A DNA stretch of 29,085 bases, taken from NCBI GenBank assembly GCA_003151595.1, contig PLXW01000063.1, forward strand, positions 1 to 29,085. Direction: 5' to 3'. Under the pieces are notes generated by a model. That model did not search any database. It was given only the letters and a program-made list of their open reading frames with translations, and was not told where the DNA came from. This document shows, in pieces, positions 1 to 6,429 of the stretch. Made by a program: the position numbers and the translations under genes. Every line of letters begins with the position of its first letter. The first letter of the stretch is position 1. This stretch comes from Myxococcales bacterium. GTDB lineage: Bacteria; Myxococcota; Polyangia; Polyangiales; Polyangiaceae.

Positions 1-587
1 TGCAGATGCCGGAGATGGACGGCTACACGGCGACGCGCGAGCTGCGGAAGCGAAACTACAGCGGCTCGATCGTCGCGCTCACGGCGCATGCGGTCGACGG
101 CGATCGCGAGAAGTGCCTCGAAGCCGGCTGCGACGAGTACCTCACCAAGCCCATCAACCGCCCCAAGCTCCTCGCCGCGATCCGCAACTCCGTGGGCCTG
201 GCGCGCGCGGCGATGGAGAACGCGGAGACATCGTCGCGAAGACTCACCCTCCCCGACAGCAGCGAGCCGCTGGTGAGCGAGTTTGCCGACGACCCCGACA
301 TCGCCGACATCCTCTCCGAGTTCGTCCGCTTGCTGGGCGACCGCGCGAGCGCGCTGACGGGTGCGCTGGCCCGCAACGACCTCGAGGCGCTAAAGCGCGT
401 CGTTCATCAGCTGAAAGGAGCCGCCGGCGGCTACGGCTTCCCCTCGATCACCGAGCAGGCGAAGTGCGTCGAAGACGCGATGGCGAACGCCGGCGACGGC
501 ACGGAGCTGAAGAGCGCGGTCGACTCCCTCACCTCGCTCTGCCACCGCGCAGGCTTCTGCGTCGAGAAGAAGCAGCGGTCGGCGTGA
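1..587 (+). CDS. Hybrid sensor histidine kinase, C-terminal part: receiver plus HPt domain (5' end outside window)
   Basis: The frame is already open at base 3 and begins in the receiver motif [11 protein letters not shown]. In canonical receivers the phospho-accepting Asp lies two residues before this Gln, so it is just outside the window. The rest of the receiver is visible: the switch Thr in VALTAH and the conserved Lys in LTKPI. A linker leads to an HPt domain with the signature [11 protein letters not shown], whose His is the expected phosphate acceptor, and the gene stops at 585-587. The order receiver-HPt at the C-terminus is that of BarA/EvgS-type hybrid kinases, so phosphate would pass His-Asp-His and then to a separate response regulator. 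The kinase core is not in the window, so the input signal cannot be inferred. It converges on the kinase gene at 755 across a hairpin terminator. Confidence 0.88.
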   Translation, partial: QMPEMDGYTATRELRKRNYSGSIVALTAHAVDGDREKCLEAGCDEYLTKPINRPKLLAAIRNSVGLARAAMENAETSSRRLTLPDSSEPLVSEFADDPDIADILSEFVRLLGDRASALTGALARNDLEALKRVVHQLKGAAGGYGFPSITEQAKCVEDAMANAGDGTELKSAVDSLTSLCHRAGFCVEKKQRSA

Positions 588-621
588 GCCGCGCGGGCGC
601 TCGCCCACCCGCACGCCAAAG

Positions 622-666
622 CGAAAAGCCCCGCGTCACTCGAAGTGACGCGGGGCTCTTTCGTTT
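622..666. terminator. Bidirectional rho-independent terminator
   Basis: A perfect 14-bp inverted repeat (627-640 and 644-657) with a 3-nt CGA loop is GC-rich in its outer half. The right arm is followed by CTTTCGTTT. On the opposite strand the left arm is followed by TTTCGCTTT. It lies between convergent genes ending at 587 (+) and 755 (-), so it can serve both. Confidence 0.85.
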
Positions 667-754
667 CACATCACCTCCCCCGATACCGCCGGAGGCCGAG
701 AGGGGGAGGCCGGGAGGGGGAGCTAAAGCTGGCGGCGCGAGCGGATCGTGACCT

Positions 755-2176
755 TCACGCTCGCTTCGCCATGTTCCCCAGGATCTTCGCCAGATCGCGC
801 AGCGCCACCGGCTTCGTCACGAAGTCCGAGACCCCCATCACATCGAACTGGCAACGCCCGATCTGCTCGACGCTCCCGGTCACGACGAGCACCCGCGCCC
901 GCGCGCCGTTCGGCATCGCGCGCAGGTACGACAGCGTCTCCACACCGTTCAGGCCGGGCATGTCGAAGTCGAGCACGATGACGTCCGGCATTCCGCCGCG
1001 CGCGAGCATCAGCGCCGCTTCGCCCGAGGATACGCCGCGCACACGAAGGGGGAGCCCCGACGACGCGATGCGAAGAGCGCGCTCGGCGAAGGTACGAAAT
1101 CCTTCGTCGTCGTCGATGACGAGCGCATCGAGCGCGACCCCTTCGAGCAGGCTCGGCTGCGCGTTCGGATCGAACGTCGCCGGCACCATCTGGAGCGCCG
1201 CATCGCGGATCGCCTCGTCGAGCGCGAGAGCGAGAGCGCCCGCGTCCGGATAGCGATCCGCCGGAGACTTCGCCATGGCACGCGCGACGACGTCGTCGAA
1301 CGCCGAAGCCGACGCACGCTTCGCCGACACGCGCGGCACGGGCGCGTCGGTGTGCTGCCGCATGAGATCTTGCACGGTCTCGCCGGTGAACGGCGGAGCG
1401 CCCGTGAGGAGCTCGTACGCCAGCGCGCCGAATCCATACACGTCGGTGGCAGGCGTCGCTGTCGCCTCACCGATCCACTGCTCCGGTGCCATGTAATGCG
1501 GCGTTCCGATCACGGCGCCGGCGTCTTCGCGGCTCGCCGCGGCGTGCGCCAACCCGAAGTCGATGAGCACGGGCCTCCCCGACCCCGCCTCGACGAGGAC
1601 GTTGCTCGGCTTGATGTCGCGGTGAACGATGCCGTGGGCGTGAACCGCGGCGAGCCCGCTCGCGGCCTGGCGAAGGATCGTCGCCGCGCGGTGGATGGGC
1701 ACCACCCCTCCGCGCTGCGCGTACGACGTGATGATGACGTCGAGGTCCGCCCCTTCGACGTACTCCATGACGAAGAACGGCGCGCCGGCGTGCTCTCCGA
1801 AGGAGTGGACCTGCACCACGTGCTCGCTTCGCACGCGCGCCAGCGCCGTCGCTTCGCGTCGAAAGAGGGTGCTGACCTGCGGGTTCCGAGCGAGCTCGGG
1901 GTCGATCACCTTGAGCGCGACCGTTCTATCGAGCCCCTTGTCGTGCGCGCGATACACCAGCCCCATCGCGCCGCGCCCGAGCTCGCGCTGGATCACGTAA
2001 CGCCCGTCGAAGATCCGCGAGGCCGGCGCGACCGACGACAGAGCCGCTGCGGCGCTCGAGATCGGTCGGGCGCTCGCCGGCACCTCCGCGACGACATCGT
2101 CGCTGCTCGAGTCGCGGCGAACGCGAATGCTCTGCATCAAGAATCGTCCGAACGGGGCGCTGGTCATCGATGTCAT
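755..2176 (-). CDS. Ser/Thr protein kinase with C-terminal response-regulator receiver domain
   Basis: The product is 473 aa from the ATG at 2176. A kinase domain spans about residues 58-325: Gly-rich loop GRGAMG, catalytic Lys89 (VALKVI), catalytic loop HRDIKPSN (His185-Asp187), DFG at 206-208 and the MAPEQ motif. All residues needed for activity are present. A receiver follows at about 345-470 with the acidic cluster DDD355-357, phospho-accepting Asp403 (LDFDMPG), switch Thr433 and Lys455. No transmembrane segment is seen, so it should be cytoplasmic. A two-component kinase could modulate the Ser/Thr kinase through the receiver, or the receiver could be its output. The start is uncertain: a TTG at 2218 and ATGs at 2167 and 2137 are in frame and none has a strong ribosome-binding site. 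Another kinase-receiver fusion, in the opposite domain order, lies at 9178-10683. Confidence 0.9.
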   Translation of the reverse strand: MTSMTSAPFGRFLMQSIRVRRDSSSDDVVAEVPASARPISSAAAALSSVAPASRIFDGRYVIQRELGRGAMGLVYRAHDKGLDRTVALKVIDPELARNPQVSTLFRREATALARVRSEHVVQVHSFGEHAGAPFFVMEYVEGADLDVIITSYAQRGGVVPIHRAATILRQAASGLAAVHAHGIVHRDIKPSNVLVEAGSGRPVLIDFGLAHAAASREDAGAVIGTPHYMAPEQWIGEATATPATDVYGFGALAYELLTGAPPFTGETVQDLMRQHTDAPVPRVSAKRASASAFDDVVARAMAKSPADRYPDAGALALALDEAIRDAALQMVPATFDPNAQPSLLEGVALDALVIDDDEGFRTFAERALRIASSGLPLRVRGVSSGEAALMLARGGMPDVIVLDFDMPGLNGVETLSYLRAMPNGARARVLVVTGSVEQIGRCQFDVMGVSDFVTKPVALRDLAKILGNMAKRA

Positions 2177-2273
2177 CACCACGTCCAGACGGCTCTGCGC
2201 GGCGAACCTTGAGCGCAAACGATTTTCGATCGCGGCGCCTCAATCTCGGGCGGGCCGTGCCGTACTTCTGCTC

Positions 2274-2468
2274 ATGAGAACCTGTCATGAGTGCGGTGAA
2301 GACATGGTCCCGTCGTCGAGATGCATTCGCGTCTTCGGCGCGATGGAAGAGCCGCTGCGCGTCGATGCCAGCGAATGCTCGAAATGTGGGCAGCTGGTGC
2401 CTGCCGAGGGAGCCGTCGAGGACGCCCTCCGTTCGTTCGACGCGCCCACACTGGCTCCGGCCGCGTAA
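2274..2468 (+). CDS. Small zinc-ribbon protein, YgiT/MqsA-N-terminal-like
   Basis: A 64-aa protein with two Cys-x2-Cys knuckles, CHEC at residues 4-7 and CSKC at about 38-41, separated by about 30 residues. The order of knuckle, short beta stretch (PLRVDASE), second knuckle and CGQLVP resembles the YgiT-type zinc finger found at the N-terminus of MqsA antitoxins and in many free-standing small proteins. There is no HTH for DNA binding and no adjacent toxin gene, so I do not call an antitoxin. The frame is open upstream to 2127, but that part would run into the divergent kinase gene and looks non-coding. The ATG at 2274 lacks an evident Shine-Dalgarno sequence. It converges with the receiver gene ending at 2483. 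Confidence 0.55.
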   Translation: MRTCHECGEDMVPSSRCIRVFGAMEEPLRVDASECSKCGQLVPAEGAVEDALRSFDAPTLAPAA

Positions 2469-2482
2469 GCCAGCCTGCGTCC

Positions 2483-2836
2483 CTAGCTCGTAGGCTCGCC
2501 GAGCTCTCGTCGGAGATCGTCGAGATCGATCGGCTTCGGGAAGACACGCCGAATCAACTTCGTCGCCACCTCCGCGTCGAACTTCTTCGCGTCGAACCCG
2601 GACATCAAGTAGCGACGAACGGTCGGGTATGTCGCTTCGACCTCAAGGAGCAGCTCGAGCCCGTCGGTCCCCGGAATTCCGAAGTCGGTGAGAATGGCGT
2701 CGAAAGCGCCTTCCCCCAGGATCCGGAGCGCATCGGCCGCCGTCTCCGCCGTGGCGACCTCGAACCCCCGCAGCATCCGGAGCATCGCGCGGCGGAGCGC
2801 CGGGTCGTCGTCGACGATGAGAATGCGCGCCGGCAT
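2483..2836 (-). CDS. Stand-alone response regulator receiver (CheY-like)
   Basis: The product is 117 aa, the length of a single receiver. Acidic residues Asp9-Asp11 (VDDDP), phospho-accepting Asp51 (LTDFGIPG), switch Ser79 (LMSG) and Lys101 (FPKPID) are all present, so it should be phosphorylatable. There is no output domain, so it would act by protein-protein contact or as a phosphorelay intermediate. The ATG at 2836 begins directly with the first beta strand. AAGG stands very close upstream, an imperfect ribosome-binding site. The gene is divergent from the receiver/Fis gene at 2966, with about 130 bp between them. Which kinase it serves cannot be told from the sequence; the hybrid kinase with HPt at the start of the window is only one candidate. 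Confidence 0.88.
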   Translation of the reverse strand: MPARILIVDDDPALRRAMLRMLRGFEVATAETAADALRILGEGAFDAILTDFGIPGTDGLELLLEVEATYPTVRRYLMSGFDAKKFDAEVATKLIRRVFPKPIDLDDLRRELGEPTS

Positions 2837-2965
2837 GGCCTTGAAACTACATTCCGGGCACGCGTCGAGTCCAGGCCGGCAACCTGCACGCGCGACGAAA
2901 CGCGCTACGCTCTCTCGAGTCCGCCGCGTGGCGGGCGATTCGTGGGGGGAGGGGCAAGAGTTCGC

Positions 2966-3553
2966 ATGGCGAAGGGGCATAGCCAACGACCCGTCGAGAA
3001 GGCACTCGTTCTCGCCAAGGATCCGTGGCTCCGCCGTGCGCTTCGACGCGCCGTACTCGCCGTCTTCGCCTGCCCGGTGAGCAGCGCGCCGAAGCTCCCT
3101 GTCCATCGCCGCGCGTACGATCTCATCGTGCTCGACGTCGATCGGCTCGACTCGGACGCGTTCGAATTCATCGGGCGAGTCATCGCCAAGCGCCCGCGCC
3201 CGATCACCATCGTGCTGGCCTCGAACGCTCCCCCTTGCGCGGCGTTCGAGCTTGGCCGCATCGGCGTCGAAGCGTTCTTGCAGAAGCCGTTCGACCTGAG
3301 CGAGCTGCGCACCGTGCTCCTCGACGCGACGCGCGCCAAGCCTCCGTCCCTGGAGCAGCTGGGGCGAAGCTGGGTCGGACGGGTCGACATGCGATCGGCA
3401 GCGGGTGACTTGAAACGCGGCATGCTCGAGCAAGCGCTCCTGCTCTCGCACGGGAACCTCACGCGCGCGGCCGGGATCCTGCGCGTGTCGCGGCAGTCGT
3501 TGCAGCAAGCGGTTCGCGCGACGCGAACGACGGCACGCACGGAGCGAACGTGA
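2966..3553 (+). CDS. Orphan response regulator: atypical receiver plus Fis-type HTH
   Basis: The product is 195 aa. Residues about 12-122 form a receiver: Asp57 (IVLDVDR) at the phosphorylation position, Ser86 (LASN) at the switch position and Lys107 (LQKPFD). The first acidic pocket is reduced: the usual Asp-Asp or Glu-Asp pair is replaced by Lys18-Asp19 (LAKDPW), which may weaken Mg2+ binding. Residues about 150-185 carry a Fis-family HTH (LSHGNLTRAAGILRVSRQSL), the recognition module of NtrC-family activators, but there is no AAA+ domain. This layout resembles PrrA/ActR-type regulators. A GGGGGAGGGG tract and AAGAG precede the ATG. The stop overlaps the next gene's GTG start (GTGA at 3550-3553), so the two are probably co-translated. 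Confidence 0.82.
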   Translation: MAKGHSQRPVEKALVLAKDPWLRRALRRAVLAVFACPVSSAPKLPVHRRAYDLIVLDVDRLDSDAFEFIGRVIAKRPRPITIVLASNAPPCAAFELGRIGVEAFLQKPFDLSELRTVLLDATRAKPPSLEQLGRSWVGRVDMRSAAGDLKRGMLEQALLLSHGNLTRAAGILRVSRQSLQQAVRATRTTARTERT

Positions 3554-4152
3554 CCGGAATCACGGTCGACATGAATCGCGTCGACAAGGTGCTCCGGCTG
3601 ACGTCGCGCCTGGAAGCGATCCCGAGCTCGGCGACCGTCCGCGGCGTCTTCTTCAACCAGCTGCGCGATGCGCTCCGGCGCGAGCTGCCGATCGACGACG
3701 TGAGCCTCGAGGCGCTCATCGGCAAACCGAAGAGCAGTCACAAGATGTACTCGGCGCGCGAGCTGGCGAAGGCTTACGCCGTCGCCGGCGCGATCGTCGA
3801 CTCCGACCCGCTCGAAGGGATGCGCCAATTGAGCCGCGGCATGGCGTCGTTCTTCTCGACGACCTGGTACGGCCGCACGTTTCGCAGCTTCCTCCGCCCC
3901 GATCCGTTCGATGCGATCCAGTGGGTCGCCTTCTCGCGCGACTACATCTCGAACTTCGGTCACCTACGCGTGGAGCGACGAGGCCCCTCGCGCGCGCTCA
4001 TTCACTTCTACGACGAGTACTGCTGGATCGAGGCCTGCCAGCGCGGAGGGTGCGAGGGAATGCTCGTGGCCTGCGGCGTCGAAGGGACCGTGACCGCCGA
4101 GCTCGACACGCCGTTTCGTGGGCGGCTCGACGTGGAGTGGTCAGCCGGCTGA
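3550..4152 (+). CDS. DUF2378 / TIGR02265 family protein (myxobacterial paralogous family)
   Basis: The product is 200 aa from a GTG start at 3550 that overlaps the upstream stop by four bases and has GGAG five bases before it; an ATG at 3571 is the alternative. The layout fits DUF2378: an N-terminal VRGVFFNQL segment, a helical middle with RGMASFFSTTWYGRTF, and a C-terminal beta-rich half ending in RLDVEW. The family is largely restricted to myxobacteria, occurs in many copies per genome and has no established biochemical role. Cysteines near the C-terminus (CWIEAC, GGCEG, ACGVEG) may be structural. Coupling to a receiver/HTH regulator suggests a partner in the same signalling unit, which is inference. 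The assignment rests on pattern, not on alignment. Confidence 0.75.
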   Translation: MTGITVDMNRVDKVLRLTSRLEAIPSSATVRGVFFNQLRDALRRELPIDDVSLEALIGKPKSSHKMYSARELAKAYAVAGAIVDSDPLEGMRQLSRGMASFFSTTWYGRTFRSFLRPDPFDAIQWVAFSRDYISNFGHLRVERRGPSRALIHFYDEYCWIEACQRGGCEGMLVACGVEGTVTAELDTPFRGRLDVEWSAG

Positions 4153-4158
4153 CGCGCG

Positions 4159-5241
4159 TCAGTTCGGACGGGAAGCGGCGTCGTCGCGCATCCAGTCTTC
4201 GTGCGTCAGCGGCGGCGGGCAATCGGCCAGCGGCAACACGAGGCGCACCGTCGTGCGACCCGACGACGCCGAGAGGAGCACGTCGGCCCCCTCTTCGCGC
4301 AGGCGCGTTCGAACTTCGGCGATCGGATCGGTGCGCCACCCCGAGCCGGCGCTCGCCTCGCGCGCGAAGTCTCCGATGTCGTCTTCGATCTCGACGATCG
4401 CGGCGTCCTCGGCGACGAACGCGCGCAAGACGATGCGAATGCGCTTCTCTCCCGGACGATGCGCCCGCTCGGCGCGGTCGAAGACGCGGCCCATGAGCAG
4501 CACCAGCGCCGAGACGAGCTTGGGAGTCTTGAGGCTCGTCGCGCAGCGCGGGTCGGCGTCGATCGTGATGTTGCCGACGGGCACCGAGCGATTGAGCAGA
4601 ACGCGCGCGAGCCCCGTGAGGACCGGTCCGATGGCGACGGCCCCCTCGTCGTACCCGCTGAGCGAGCGCACGGCCTGAAGCACCGCCTGCATGCGACGGA
4701 ACGACTCGCGCACCGTGTCGAGCATCTCCAACGTATCGGATGCCGACGGGATGGCTTCGCTTCGTTCGCCCCTCGCGACGCGCTCGGCGACGAGTCTGCG
4801 CACGCTCTCTTCGAGCAGCTCCCCTTCGAGCACGGCGCCGCTCACGCACGCCACCATCTCGATCGCGATCCAATCGAGGATCGACGCCAGCGCGTCCGAG
4901 TCGTCTCCCACCGACGGCCGCGTTCGCGCGTGCGCGCGGGCCTGGGCGCGGATCACGGCGCGATCGAGCCCCTCTGCGGTGAGCTCACCCTGGCGGACGA
5001 CCTCGTCGACACCTGCCCCGAGCGCTTCGGTGGCGGCGCGATCGTCATCCACCACGGCGATCACCGGCGAGGGAGCGCCCGAGGCGAGCGTGTGGATGTG
5101 GAGATCGCGCACCGCGCATCGCAAGACGCGTAGATCGCTCGAGGCGGCGCGAGCCTCGACGACGTCGAGGCCCTCTCCGCTCGACGCGATCCACAACAAA
5201 ACAATCTCGCCCACAGTTGCAGCAGTGTAGCTCGCTCCCAT
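4159..5241 (-). CDS. Degenerate histidine-kinase-like protein (pseudo-receiver plus inactive HATPase-like domain)
   Basis: The product is 360 aa. Residues about 10-105 resemble the second half of a receiver (VIAVVDDDRAATEALGAGVDEVV) but keep no recognisable phosphorylation site. About 120-200 is helical, where a dimerisation/phosphotransfer domain would be, but the H-box His is absent (DWIAIEMVACV). About 205-345 follows the HATPase_c strand order and ends in RTTVRLVLPL, typical of the last strand of sensor kinases. The N-box Asn is missing (LVSALVLLMGRVFD) and the G1 box reads EDDIGDF instead of DxGxG. It is probably not an active kinase. It starts 18 nt after the KAS III-like gene, with AAGG upstream of its ATG, and looks like the last gene of that operon. 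A scaffold or sensor role is possible but unproven. Confidence 0.65.
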   Translation of the reverse strand: MGASYTAATVGEIVLLWIASSGEGLDVVEARAASSDLRVLRCAVRDLHIHTLASGAPSPVIAVVDDDRAATEALGAGVDEVVRQGELTAEGLDRAVIRAQARAHARTRPSVGDDSDALASILDWIAIEMVACVSGAVLEGELLEESVRRLVAERVARGERSEAIPSASDTLEMLDTVRESFRRMQAVLQAVRSLSGYDEGAVAIGPVLTGLARVLLNRSVPVGNITIDADPRCATSLKTPKLVSALVLLMGRVFDRAERAHRPGEKRIRIVLRAFVAEDAAIVEIEDDIGDFAREASAGSGWRTDPIAEVRTRLREEGADVLLSASSGRTTVRLVLPLADCPPPLTHEDWMRDDAASRPN

Positions 5242-5259
5242 TCGACGCGCCTTGTTTCG

Positions 5260-6429
5260 TCATGTTTCCAACGGATGGTTTCCGCCGGCGTTCTCAATCG
5301 GCGTGGAGTGTCCGCAGTGCCAGCGAAGCAGCGCCGCATAGCGTGTGAGCCCCGCTCCGTGTGCATACAGCACGACGGGCGAGCCGCTTCGCAGGAGCCC
5401 GCGTCGCCGGGCCTCCAACAGGTTGGCGACGGGCGCACACCCACCAATGTGTGCAAAGGACGCGTAGGTCGTCGGCACTCGTTCGTGTGAGATTCCAAGC
5501 CCTTCGGCGATCGCAGGCGCGTACCAGACCATCGGCTGCATCGTGGCCACCGCGGCGACGGCGTCGATCGGCAGCTCGGCGACGCGACAGAGCTCGCGGA
5601 TCGTCTCGATCGGATAGTGGAGCGCGTGACGCGCGATCGTGCGCGCGGCCGCGGGGTCGTGCGTGCCGGGGACGATGGCGCCGGCGTCGCCTGCATACCA
5701 AGGGGCGTCGTTGCGATCTTTGTGCGTGTAGGTGACGCCGCCGGCGAGCGATCCATCGCCGCCTCGAACGACGTGCGACAGTCCGCGCTCCTCCGGCACC
5801 TCGCCCACGAGGAACGCGGTCGACGCGTCGCCGAAGATGGGAGACGTCGCCCCTTCGAGGTCGTTCAGCCTCCCGATGTGATGCGATTGCACGCACGCCA
5901 CGACGCGCGCGCGCCCCGACTCGACGAGCGCCGCGGCGATCTCCAGCTGCATCGCCGCCGACGAGCAGAACCCTTCGACCCCGATGCCGGGGACATCGCC
6001 GCACCCGGCGTGGTGGGCGATCGCCGGTCCGTTGGACGGCGCGAGGCGATCGGGGACGAGCGCCGACGACAGGACGTACGACACCTCGCGCGGCTCGAGA
6101 CGGGCATCTCGGAGCGCGCGGGTGAGGGCGCGCGCGTCGCATACGGCCGTCGGGATCTCGGGTGACGTGAGGCGGCGAACGGTGGCCCCCTTGAATGGAT
6201 CGTCGTCATAGGGGAGCGCGTGCTTCACGAAGAGGTCGTCGTACGGACGCCTGTCGTTGGTCGCTTCGATGAAGGTGAAGTCGCGCTCGCGCCGCGCGAC
6301 CCGCTCTCTCTGAAACGCGCTCACGAACGACGAGGGCCAGGCGTCGTTGGTTCGCACGTCTTCGGAGACCCACATTCCCATGCCGAGAATTCCGGCGCGC
6401 TTCGCCCGCTTGCTTGATTGCGTGCTCAT
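5260..6429 (-). CDS. KAS III-like (FabH/thiolase-superfamily) condensing enzyme or acyltransferase with altered active site
   Basis: The product is 389 aa, somewhat longer than FabH (about 320). The thiolase fold is supported by the nucleophile Cys155 in VEGFCSSAAMQLEIAAAL, FGDASTAFLV at 199-208, and the C-terminal SGSPVVLYAHGAGLT strand. The other two catalytic positions differ from FabH. The motif matching HQAN reads MQPM (His to Met297), and the motif matching GNTSAASIP reads AHIGGCAP (Asn to His327). KAS III relatives with changed triads act as O-, N- or S-acyl transferases (for example CerJ and PqsC), so a primary role in fatty-acid initiation is doubtful. GGGAGGAGG lies six bases before the ATG. 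Its start overlaps the stop of the ThDP enzyme (ATGA, 6429-6426), so expression is tightly coupled. Confidence 0.82.
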   Translation of the reverse strand: MSTQSSKRAKRAGILGMGMWVSEDVRTNDAWPSSFVSAFQRERVARRERDFTFIEATNDRRPYDDLFVKHALPYDDDPFKGATVRRLTSPEIPTAVCDARALTRALRDARLEPREVSYVLSSALVPDRLAPSNGPAIAHHAGCGDVPGIGVEGFCSSAAMQLEIAAALVESGRARVVACVQSHHIGRLNDLEGATSPIFGDASTAFLVGEVPEERGLSHVVRGGDGSLAGGVTYTHKDRNDAPWYAGDAGAIVPGTHDPAAARTIARHALHYPIETIRELCRVAELPIDAVAAVATMQPMVWYAPAIAEGLGISHERVPTTYASFAHIGGCAPVANLLEARRRGLLRSGSPVVLYAHGAGLTRYAALLRWHCGHSTPIENAGGNHPLET

